Part shown: positions 9,663 to 24,561 of the stretch, piece after piece
Numbering within the stretch: position 1 is the first letter of the stretch
How the letters are laid out: each line of letters starts with the position of its first letter
Source of the DNA: Loripinus fragilis
Lineage: Eukaryota; Mollusca; Bivalvia; Lucinida; Lucinidae
NCBI GenBank assembly: GCA_964019695.1
Contig: OZ026520.1
Coordinates: 29,794,120-29,858,119 of the forward strand
DNA length: 64,000 nt
Direction of reading: 5' to 3'
Program-made: the position numbers and the translations under genes
Notes under the pieces: model-generated
The model's input: the letters and a program-made list of their open reading frames with translations, nothing else
Database searches by the model: none
What the model was told of the DNA's origin: nothing

Positions 9663-9804
9663 ACAATTGGTGCATTCTTTTGAGGTTAACATCAGGATTA
9701 GTCAACCCTTGAAGTTGATGTTCACCTCGGCTTTGCCTCGGTGAACATCACTGTTCTCGGGTTGACAAATCCTGATGTTAACCTCAAAAGAATGCATCAA
9801 TTGT
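9663..9804. mobile_element. Palindromic element, 37-bp arms plus inner hairpin
   Basis: Arms 9663-9699 and 9768-9804 pair at 36 of 37 positions. Inside, TGATGTTCACC (9716-9726) pairs with GGTGAACATCA (9740-9750). The right end joins satellite A within a few bases. Confidence 0.85.
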
Positions 9805-9807
9805 ATA

Positions 9808-12800
9808 TGGTTAATGACTCTTCCTTCGTAGCATTGTCACATAGCCAAATTAAAAAAAAGACAGGCTAAACCCAACCCTAATGACTTTCAATTGTGAATG
9901 TTGTCAGTTGGCATCTGATATGGTTAATGACTCTTCCTTCGTAGCATGGTAACACTAGCAGTGTGTTTATGGTAGCCAAATTAAAAAAGACAGGCTAAAC
10001 CTAACCCGAATGACCTACAATCGGAAACCTTGTCAGTTGGTCCTAATATGGCTAATGCCGCTTCATTTAGAGCATGGTCACACTAGCAGCCTATTTATTG
10101 TAGCCAGATTTAAAAAAAAAAAAGACAGGCTATACCTAACTCTTATGACTCACGATCGAGAACCTTGTCAGTTGGTCCCAATATGGCTAATGACTATTAC
10201 TTTACAGCATGGTAACACTAGCAGCGTATTTATGGTATCCAAATAAAAAAAAAACAGGCTAAACCTAACCCTAATGACTCACGATCGAGAACCTTGACAG
10301 TTGGTCCCAATATGGCTAATGCCGCTTTATTTAGAGCATGGTCACACTAGCAGCCTATTTATTGCAGCCAAATTAAAAAAAAAAAGACAGGCTAAACCTC
10401 ACCCTAATGACTCACGATCGAGAACCTTGTCAGTTGGTCCCAATATGGCTAATGACTCTTCATTTAGAGCATTGTCACACTAGCAGCGTATTTATGGCAG
10501 CCAAATTATAAAAAAGACAGGCTTAACCTAACCCTAATGACTCGCGATCGAGAACCTTGTCAGTTGGTCCCAATATGGCTAATGACTATTCCTTTACAGC
10601 ATGGTCACACTGGCAGCGTATTAATGGTAGCAAAATTATAAAAAAAGACAGGCTAAACCTAACCCTAATGACTCACGATCGAGAACCTTGTCAGTTGGTC
10701 CCAATATGGCTAATGACTCTTCATTTAGAGCATGGTTACACTAACAGTGTGTTTATGGTAGCGAAATTAAAAAAAAGGACAGGCTAACCCTAATGACCTA
10801 CAATCGAGAACCTTGTCAGTTGGTCCCAATATGGCTAATGCCAATTCATTTAGAGCATTGTCACACTAGCAGCGTATTTATGGTAGCCAAATTAAAAAAA
10901 AAGACAGGCTAAACCTAACCCTAATGACTCACGATCGAGAACCTTGTCAGTTGGTCCCAATATGGCTAATGACTCTTCATTTAGAGCATTGTCACACTAG
11001 CAGCGTATTTATGGTAGCCAAATTAAAAAAAAAGACATGCTAAACCTAACCCTAATGACTCACGATCGAGAACCTTGTCAGTTGGTACCAATATGGCTAA
11101 TGACTATTTCTTTAGAGCATGGTCACACGGGTAGTGTACTATTGTAGCCAAATTAAAAAAAAATGACAGGCTGCACCTAACCCTAATGACTCACGATCAA
11201 GAACCTTGACAGTTGGTCCCAATATGGCTAATGACTATTCCTTTACAGCCTTTTCACACTGGCAGCGTATTTATGGTAGCCAAATTATAAAAAAAACAGA
11301 CTAAACCTAACCCTAATGACTCACGATCGAGAACCTTGTCATTTGGTCCCAATATGGCTAATGCCTCTTCATTTAGAGCATGGTCACATTGGTAGTGTAC
11401 TATTGTAGCCAAATTAAAAAAAAGACAGGCTAAACCTAACCCTAATGACTCACGATCGAGAATCTTGTCAGTTGGTCCCAATATGGCTGATGACTCTTCA
11501 AAAAGAGCATTGCCACACTGGCAGCGTATTTATTGTAGCCAAATTAAAACAAGAGACAGGCTAAACCTAACCCTAATAACTCACGATCGAGAACCTTGTC
11601 AGTTGGTCCCAATATGGCTAATGCCTCTTCATTTAGAGCATGGTCACACGGGTAGTGTACTATTGTAGCCAAATTAAAAAAAAGACAGGCTAAACCTAAC
11701 CCTAATGACTCACGATCGAGAATCTTGTCAGTTGGTCCCAATATGGCTAATGACCTTTCATTTAGAGCATTGTCACACTAGCAGCGTATTTATGGTAGCC
11801 AAATAAAAGAAAGACAGGCTAAACCTAACCCTAATGACTCACGATCAAGAACCTTGACAGTTGGTCCCAATATGGCTAATGACTATTCCTTTACAGCATG
11901 GTCACACTGGCAGCGTATTTATGGTAGCAAAGTTAAAAAAGACAGGCTAAACCTAACCTTAATGACTCACGATTGAGAACCTTGTAAGTTGGTCCCAATA
12001 TGGCTAATGCCTCTTCATTTAGAGAATGGTCACACTGGCAGCGTATTTATGGTAGCAAAATTAAAAAAAAAGACAGGCTAAACCTAACCCTAATTACTCA
12101 CGATCGTGAGCCTTGTCAGTTGGTCCCAATATGGCTAATGACTCTTCATTAAGAGCATTGTCACATTGGCAGCGTATTTATGGCAGCCAAATTTAAAAAA
12201 AAGACGGGCTAAACCTAACCCTAATGACTCACGATCGAGAACCTTGTCAGTTGGTCCCAATATGGCTAATGCCTCTTCATTTAGAGAATGGTCACACTGG
12301 TAGCGTTTTTATGGTAGCCAAATTAAAAAAAGATAGGCTAAACCTAACCCTTATGACTCGCGATCGAGAACCTTGTCAGTTGGTCCCAATATGGCTAATG
12401 ACTATTACTTTACAGCATGGTAACACTAGCAGCGTATTTATGGTAGCCGAATTTAAAAAAAAAGACAGGCTAAACCTAACCCTAATGGCTCACGATCGAG
12501 AACCTTGTCAGTTGGTCCCAATATGGCTAATGACTCTTCATTTAGAGCATGGTCACACTGGTAGCGTTTTTATGGTAGCCAAATAAAAAAAAAGACAGGC
12601 TAAACCTCACCCTAATGACTCGCGATCGGGAACCTTGTCAGTTGGTCCCAATATGGCTAATGACTATTCCTTTACAGCATGGTCACACTGGCAGCGTATT
12701 TATGGTAGCCAAATTAAAAAAAGACAGGCTAAGCCTAACCCTAATGACTCACGATCGAGAATCTTGTCAGTTGGTCCCAATATGGCTAATGCCAATTCAT

Positions 12801-13383
12801 TTAGAGAATGGTCACACTGGCAGCGTATTTATTGTAGCAAAATTAAAAAAAGACAGGCTAAACCTAACCCTAATGAATCACGATCGAGAACCTTGTCAGT
12901 TGGTCCCAATATGGCTAATGCCAATTCATTTAGAGAATGGTCACACTGGCAGCGTATTTATTGTAGCAAAATTAAAAAAAAGACAGGCTAAACCTAACCC
13001 TAATTACTCACGATCGAGAGCCTTGTCAGTTGGTCCCAATATGGCTAATGCCTCTTCATTTAGAGAATGGTCACACTGGCAGCGTTTTTATGGTAGCCAA
13101 ATTAAAAAAAAAGACAGGCTCAATCTAACCCTAATGACTCACGATCGGGAACCTTGTCAGTTGGTCCCAATATGGCTAATGACTATTCCCTTACAGCATT
13201 TTCACACTGGCAGCGTTTTTATGGAAGCCAAATAAAAAAAAGACAGGCTAAACCTAACCCTAATGACTCACGATCGAGAACCTTGTCAGTTGGTCCCAAT
13301 ATGGCTAATGCCTCTTCATTTAGAGAATGGTCACACTGGCTGCGTTTTTATGGTAGCCAAATTAAAAAAAAAAAGACAGGCTT
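9808..13383 (+). repeat. Satellite A main array, plus orientation (~27 units of ~130 bp)
   Basis: Each unit reads 'gacaggctaaacctaaccct', 'aatgactcacgatcgagaac', 'cttgtcagttggtcccaata', 'tggctaatgactcttcattt', 'agagcattgtcacactagca', 'gcgtatttatggtagccaaa', then 'tt' and a variable A run that accounts for length differences. Variants alternate (CTCTTCATTT, CTATTCCTTT, CCAATTCATT), which suggests short higher-order groups. The first two units (9,808-10,000) are transitional to the outer-edge variant. Each unit carries AACCTAACCCTAA, a near-double telomeric unit. The array stops abruptly in 'gacaggctt' and B begins. Confidence 0.95.
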
Positions 13384-14057
13384 GGATTTTTTAAGTTCAA
13401 AATTGGACCAAATATTGCACCTTGACATTCATTTTACTACTTTGTTATTTGAATGGAGACCAAATATCGCTTTTTATATTCAATCTTTGGCGGGATATCA
13501 AAATTTGCATTTGAAATCCTATTTTTGCATTCCTAATTGGACTAGATATCGCATTTTGACATTCAAATTCCTATTTTTGCATTCAAAATTTGCCCAATTA
13601 CTCAAAATTGGATCAAGTATTGCATTTTGACATTCAAAATCCTAATTTTTACATTCTAACTGGGATGTGATAATTATGTCATTTGAAATCGTATTATTGC
13701 GTTTTTGCATTTGTTTTATTCAAAATTGGAACAAATATTGCCTTTGACATTTAAAATCCTATTTTGATATTCGAATTGGGAACAACTATCGGTTTTAATT
13801 TTGTAAAACCCTATTTTTACTTACGAATTGAGGTGAAATATCAAATACTTTGACATTTGAAATCCTTTTTTTGCTTTTTTAGCATTCAAGATTGGGCCAA
13901 AATTTGCATCTTAACATTCAAAGTCCTAATTTGATGTTGTATTTGGGACCTAACATCGATTCTTACATTCAGAATCATATTTCTGCGTTCAAAATATAGA
14001 ATATTGCGTTTTTACATTCAAAATACTATTTTGGCATTCCGAATGGGACTGAATATC
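13384..14057 (+). repeat. Satellite B, plus orientation, first segment
   Basis: Diverged ~52-bp units built from two related half-units: 'ttttacattcaaaatccta' and 'ttttgacattcaaaattggg' plus 'ccaaatatcgc'. The first units are the most degenerate in the block. Confidence 0.85.
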
Positions 14058-15121
14058 AAAGGACCTCGGACAGTCTTGATGAAGGATTGCCCATAAAAAT
14101 AAACGGAGAAAAGTTTCAAAGAAAATGATATTTTTTCTATGAAAAAGATAGTAGTTTCAATCCTCGACTTATCCACACAAGCCATTTTCTCATTGGACAA
14201 GTACCAATTGAAAAATATAGGTAGAAAACTCCGTTTTTGCTATTCAACATATAGAAAATAGAAAAAAGTTTTACTGTGGTGCTTTCCCCCCCGTGACCAA
14301 ACTAATCCTTTTGTATACAGTTGTAGTTTTACATTTCACACATCATATAAAAACGGCATGTTTGGTCACGGGGGGTGGGGGGGAACGCTGTCAAAATGCT
14401 CAAAAACACTTTATTATAAAACTTATTGGAAACTTATTTTGTAAAAACCTGTAGGTAAATATCAATTTGCAATGGCATATATCAGGGCTTTAGTTATGAG
14501 AGCTTACAAAGAAATTAATTATCTCATTTCTCGACCAAAACATTATGTTGTGGGTACTCAAAAGAATCGTTGCAATGAGACGGTTTTTTTAAGCACCAAA
14601 AATTATACGTTAAATCTGATGTGTAAGAAAATATTACGATTTTACGCTAAAAACTGTGTTTATCTAGACTATGATTTATGCAGTATACAGATATGATACA
14701 CCTCAGTGCACAAGTTGAACTGGTTGATCTCGAAGCATTACAGGTAATAGTCAAAAATAATTGACAGCACACTTCTTTGGACAAACAATGAAATCTTCTC
14801 AACCCAAATTTTATGCAAACGCATCACTTTCGTCTCAAGTTTTATGCTGCAAACATTATATTAACATATATTTAGGTGAATACTCCACGAAACTTTGACT
14901 TTCTGTGAAATAAAATTTGGTCACAAAAAATACCCCCACCCCCTAAACCCTAAAGTCCTGGCATAATTATGCAATATTTTCAAAATATTTTTATTTTGTT
15001 AGATGCACTAAATGTAAGGGTTTCATTTAAGCATAAAACTATAGTTGTCAGTTAAGCATTATGCTAGCCACAGGCTGTCAAAATTTGGGCAGATTGTATA
15101 GGAAACTGTCCGAGGTCCTTT
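14058..15121. mobile_element. ~1.06-kb TIR element inserted in satellite B
   Basis: Left AAAGGACCTCGGACAGT (14058-14074) is the exact complement of ACTGTCCGAGGTCCTTT (15105-15121). Satellite B flanks it on both sides. Contents: a nested inverted repeat (C-rich 'cccgtgaccaaac' near 14,290 with 'gtttggtcacggggggt' near 14,367), and a reverse copy of the dispersed 140-bp repeat at about 14,520-14,668. No transposase frame is seen, so it is non-autonomous. The flanking bases (ATATCA / TGATAT) are themselves inverted, so the target-site duplication cannot be settled by eye and the superfamily is unknown. Confidence 0.8.
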
Positions 15122-18436
<3,315 letters not shown>

Positions 18437-19584
18437 GGAACAATATAATAATAGGCACAGCCGCTGGCTCAGCTGTTAAAATGCACGGAACAATGTAAAT
18501 AACAGGCTGGGCTGGGCTGCGTTGTTTTCTGTAAAAAATTCACGGAAAAATCTAAATAACAGGCCAGGCTGGTGGTTCAGTTGTTAAAATGCACTGAACA
18601 ATGTAAATAATAGGCCGGGCTGCGTGGTTATCTGTTAAATGCATGGAGCAATGTAAATAACAGGCCATGCTGAGTGATGAGCTGTTATAATGCATGGAAC
18701 AATGTAAATAACAAGCTGGGCTGCGTGATTAGCTGTTAAAATGCATGAAACAATGTAAATAACAGGCCCAGCTGCTGGTTTAGCTGTTAAAATGCACGGA
18801 AAAATGTAAATAACAGGCTGGGCTGCCTAATCATCTGTTAAAATGCACAGAACAATGTAAATAACCAGCCAGGCTAGGTAATCATCTGTTAAAATGCTCC
18901 GAACAATGTAAATAACAGGCAATCTGTTAAAATGCTTCGAACAATGTAAATAACAGGCACGACTTCTGGTTCAGCTGTTAAAATGCATGGAACAATGTAA
19001 ATAACAGGCCAGGCTGCGTGAGTATCTGTTAAAATGGACAGAACAATGTAAATGACAGACGAGGCTGCTGGTTTAGCTGTTAAACTGTACAGAACAATTA
19101 AAATAACAGGCCAGGCTAAGTAATCAGCTGTTATAATGCACGGAACAATGTAAATAACAGGCTGGGCTGCGTGATAAACGGTTAGAATGCATGGAACAAT
19201 GAAAATAACAAGCAAGGCTGCGTAATCATCTTTTAAAATGTTCAGAGCAATGTAAATAACAGGCCGTGCTAAGTGATCAGCTCTTATAATGAACGGACAA
19301 ATGTAAATAACAGGCTGGGCTGCGTGATTTACGGTTAAAATGCACGAAACAATGTAAATAACAGGCCAGGCTGCTGGTTCAGCTGTAAAAATGAACGGAA
19401 CAATGTAAATAACAGGCAGGGCTGAGTGATCAGCTGTTATAATGAATGGAACAATGTAAATAACAGGCCGGGCTGAGTGATAAGCTGTTATAATGCACGG
19501 AACAATGTAAATAACAGGCCAAGCTGCGAGATTATCTGTTATGATGCACGGAACAATGTAAACAACAGGCCGTGCTGAGTGATG

Positions 19585-22500
19585 AGCTGTTATAATGCAT
19601 GGAACAATGTAAATAACAGGCGAGGCTGCTGGTTCAGCTGTTAAATTGCATGGAACAATGTAAATTACAGGCTAGGCTGCGTAATTATCTGTTAAAATGC
19701 ACAAAACAATGTAAATAACAGGCCAGGCTGAGTGATCAGCTGTTATAATGCATGGAACAATGTAAATAACAGGCCTGGCTGCGGGATCAGCTGTTTAAAT
19801 GCATGGAACAATGTAAATAACAAGCCGTCTGCGTAATCATCTATTAAAATGCTCGGAACAATGTAGTTTACAGGCTGGACTGCTTGTTCAGCTGTTAAAA
19901 TGCACTGAACAATGTAAATAACAGACTGGGCTGTGTTATTATCTGTTAAAATGTACGGAACAATGTAAATAACAGACCAGGCTGAGTGCTTAGCTGGTTT
20001 AATGCACGGAACAACGTAAATAACAGGTTGGGCTGCTGGTTCAGCTTTTAAAATGCACGGAACAATGTAAATAACAGAACAGGCTGAGTGTTCAGCTGTT
20101 TTAATGCATGGAACAATGTAAATAACAGGCCCGGCTGCGCTATGATCTGTTAAAATGCACGGAACAATGTAAATAACAGGCAAGGCTGCTGGTTCAGCTG
20201 TTAAAATGCACGGAACAATGTAAATAACAGACCAGGCTGTGTTATTTTCTGTTAAAATGCACGGAACAATGTAGATAACAGGCTTGGCTGAGTGATTAGC
20301 TGTTATAATGCATGGAACAATGTAAATAACAGGCGAGGCTGCTGGTTCAGCTCTTAAATTGCATGGAACAATGTAAATTACAGGCTAGGCTGCGAAATCA
20401 TCTGTTAAAATGCACAAAACAATGTAAATAACAGGCCTGGCTGCGGGATCAGCTGTTTAAATGCATGGAACAATGTAAATATAAGCCATCTGCGTAATCA
20501 TCTATTAAAATGCTCGGAACAATGTAATTTACAGGCTGGACAGCTTGTTCAGCTGTTAAAATTCACTGAACAATGTAAATAACAGACTGGGCTGTGTTAT
20601 TATCTGTTAAAATGTACGGAACAATGTAAATAACAGACCAGGCTGAGTGCTTAGCTGGTTTAATGCACGGAACAACGTAAATAACAGGTTGGGCTGCTGG
20701 TTCAGCTTTTAAAATGCACGGAACAATGTAAATAACAGAACAGGCTGAGTGTTCAGCTGTTTTAATGCATGGAACAATGTAAATAACAGGCCCGGCTGCG
20801 CTATGATCTGTTAAAATGCACGGAACAATGTAAATAACAGGCAAGGCTGCTGGTTCAGCTGTTAAAATGCACGAAACAATGTAAATAACAGACCAGGCTG
20901 TGATATTTTCTGTTAAAATGCACGGAACAATGTAAATAACAGGCCGGGCTGAGTGATGAGCTGTTATAATGCATGGAACAATGTAAATAACAGGCGAGGC
21001 TGCTGGTTCAGCTCTTAAATTGCATGGAACAATGTAAATTACAGGCTAGGCTGCGAAATCATCTGTTAAAATGCACAAAACAATGTTAATAACAGGCCAG
21101 GCTGAGTGATCAGCTGTTATAATGCATGGAACAATGTAAATAACAGGCCTGGCTGCGGGATCAGCTGTTTAAATGCATGGAACAATGTAAATAACAAGCC
21201 ATCTGCGTAATCATCTATTAAAATGCTCGGAACAATGTAATTTACAGGCTGGACAGCTTGTTCAGCTGTTAAAATGCACTGAACAATGTAAATAACAGAC
21301 TGGGCTGTGTTATTATCTGTTAAAATGTACGGAACAATGTAAATAACAGACCAGGCTGATTGCTTAGCTGGTTTAATGCACGGAACAACGTAAATAACAG
21401 GTTGGGCTGCTGGTTCAGCTTTTAAAATGCACGGAACAATGTAAATAACAGAACAGGCTGAGTGTTCAGCTGTTTTAATGCATGGAACAATGTAAATAAC
21501 AGGCCCGGCTGCGCTATGATCTGTTAAAATGCACGGAACAATGTAAATAACAGGCAAGGCTGCTGGTTCAGCTGTTAAAATGCACGGAACAATGTAAATA
21601 ACAGACCAGGCTGTGTTATTTTCTGTTAAAATGCACGGAACAATGTAAATAACAGGCCGGGCTGAGTGATTAGCTGTTATAATGCATGGAACAATGTAAA
21701 TAACAGGCGAGGCTGCTGGTTCAGCTGTTAAATTGCATGGAACAATGTAAATTACAGGCTAGGCTGCGAAATCATCTGTTAAAATGCATAAAACAATGTT
21801 AATAACAGGCCAGGCTGAGTGATCAGCTGTTATAATGCATGGAACAATGTAAATAACAGGCCTGGCTGCGGGATCAGCTGTTTAAATGCATGGAACAATG
21901 TAAATAACAAGCCATCTGCGTAATCATCTATTAAAATGCTCGGAACAATGTAATTTACAAGCTGGACTGCTTGTTCAGCTGTTAAAATGCACTGAACAAT
22001 GTAAATAACAGACTGGGCTGTGTTATTATCTGTTAAAATGTACGGAACAATGTAAATAACAGACCAGGCTGAGTGCTTAGCTGGTTTAATGCACGGAACA
22101 ACGTAAATAACAGGTTGGGCTGCTGGTTCAGCTTTTAAAATGCACGGAACAATGTAAATAACAGAACAGGCTGAGTGTTCAGCTGTTTTAATGCATGGAA
22201 CAATGTAAATAACAGGCCCAGCTGCGCTATGATCTGTTAAAATGCACGGAACAATGTAAATAACAGGCAAGGCTGCTGGTTCAGCTGTTAAAATGCACGG
22301 AACAATGTAAATAACAGACCAGGCTGTGTTATTTTCTGTTAAAATGCACGGAACAATGTAAATAACAGGCCGGGCTGAGTGATTAGCTGTTATAATGCAT
22401 GGAACAATGTAAATAACAGGCGAGGCTGCTGGTTCAGCTGTTAAATTGCATGGAACAATGTAAATTACAGGCTAGGCTGCGAAATCATCTGTTAAAATGC

Positions 22501-23480
22501 ACAAAACAATGTTAATAACAGGCCAGGCTGAGTGATCAGCTGTTATAATGCATGGAACAATGTAAATAACAGGCCTGGCTGCGGGATCAGCTGTTTAAAT
22601 GCATGGAACAATGTAAATAACAAGCCATCTGCGTAATCATCTATTAAAATGCTCGGAACAATGTAATTTACAGGCTGGACTGCTTGTTCAGCTGTTAAAA
22701 TGCACTGAACAATGTAAATAACAGACTGGGCTGTGTTATTATCTGTTAAAATGTACGGAACAATGTAAATAACAGACCAGGCTGAGTGCTTAGCTGGTTT
22801 AATGCACGGAACAACGTAAATAACAGGTTGGACTGCTGGTTCAGCTTTTAAAATGCACGGAACAATGTAAATAACAGAACAGACTGAGTGTTCAGCTGTT
22901 TTAATGCATGGAACAATGTAAATAACAGGCCCGGCTGCGCTATGATCTGTTAAAATGCACGGAACAATGTAAATAACAGGCAAGGCTGCTGGTTCAGCTG
23001 TTAAAATGCACGGAACAATGTAAATAACAGACCAGGCTGTGTTATTTTCTGTTAAAATGCACGGAACAATGTAAATAACAGGCCGGGCTGAGTGATTAGC
23101 TGTTATAATGCATGGAACAATGTAAATAACAGGCGAGGCTGCTGGTTCAGCTGTTAAATTGCATGGAACAATGTAAATTACAGGCTAGGCTGCGAAATCA
23201 TCTGTTAAAATGCACAAAACAATGTTAATAACAGGCCAGGCTGAGTGATCAGCTGTTATAATGCATGGAACAATGTAAATAACAGGCCTGGCTGCGGGAT
23301 CAGCTGTTTAAATGCATGGAACAATGTAAATAACAAGCCATCTGCGTAATCATCCATTAAAATGCTCGGAACAATGTAATTTACAGGCTGGACTGCTTGT
23401 TCAGCTGTTAAAATGCACTGAACAATGTAAATAACAGACTGGGCTGTGTTTTTATCTGTTAAAATGTACGGAACAATGTA
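19585..23480 (+). repeat. 713-bp higher-order repeat in satellite C (14 monomers, ~5.5 copies)
   Basis: The same ordered set of monomer variants recurs with a lag of 713 bp: equivalent positions are 21,117, 21,830, 22,543 and 23,256. 713 is 14 x 51 minus 1, so each copy shifts frame by one base. The step from 20,183 to 20,844 is only 661 bp because one monomer (the 'ccaggctgagtgatcagctg' type) is missing. Copies differ by a few substitutions each, so they are recent. The last copy breaks off near 23,480 after the 'tgtgtttttatctgtt' monomer. Confidence 0.9.
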
Positions 23481-24561
23481 AATAACAGGCCGGGCTGAGT
23501 GATTAGCTGTTATAATGCACGGAACAATAAAAATTACAGGCCAGGCGTCACGATTAACGGTTAAAATGCACATTACAATGTAAATAAAAGGCCAGGCTGC
23601 TAGTTCAGCTGTTAAAACGCACGGAACAATGTAAATAACAGACCAGGCTGAGTGATTAGCTGGTATAATGCACGGAACAACGTAAAAAACAGGTCGGGCT
23701 GCTGGTTCAGCTGTAACAATGCACGGAACAATATAAACAACAGGACGGGCTGAGTGTTCAGCTGTTATAATGCACGGAACAATGTAAATAACATGTTGGG
23801 CTGCGTGATAAACGGTTAATATGCATGGAACAATGAAAATAACAAGCAAGGCTGCGTAATCATCTGTTAAAATGCTCAGATCAATGTAAATAACAGGCCG
23901 TGCTTAGTGATCAGCTCTTATAATGAATAGACAAATGTAAATTACAGGCTGGGCTGAGCGATTTACGGTTAAAATGCATGAAACAATGTAAATAACAGGC
24001 CAGGCTGCTGGTTCAGCTGTAAAAATGCACGGAAAAATGTAAATAACAGGCCAGATAGAGTGATCAGCTGTTATAATGAATGGAACAATGTAAACAACAG
24101 GCCGGGCTGAGTGATAAGCTGTTATAATGCACGGAACAATGTAAATAACAGCCAAGCTGCGAGATTATCTGTTATGATGCACGGAACAATGTAAACAACA
24201 GGCCGTGCTGAGTGATGAGCTGTTATATTGCATGGAACCATGTAAATAACAGGCGAGGCTGCTGGTTCAGCTGTTAAATTGCATGGAACAATGTAAATTA
24301 CAGGCTAGGCTGCGAAATCATCTGTTAAAATGCACAGAACAATGTTAATAACAGGCCAGGCTGAGTGATCAGCTGTTATAAAGCATGGAACAATGTAAAT
24401 AACAGGCCTGGCTGCGGAATCAGCTGTTTAAATGCATGGAACAATGTAAATAACAAGCCGTCTGCATAATTATCTATTAAAATGCTCGGAACAATGTAAT
24501 TTACAGGCTGGGCTGCTTGTTCAGCTGTTAAAATGCACGGAACAATGTAAATAACAGACAG

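Noticed and set aside
8147..13630. Plus-strand frames with 'MTHDREPCQLVPIWLM'-type repeats, and their mirror frames at 48.5-52.5 kb
   Set aside because: They fall wholly within satellite A. The poly-A segment varies in length and shifts frame, and several frames are open at once on both strands.
14920..14955. Telomere-like 'ctaaaccctaaa' string inside the TIR element
   Set aside because: A single short occurrence in C/A-rich sequence; not repeated like the motif in satellite A.
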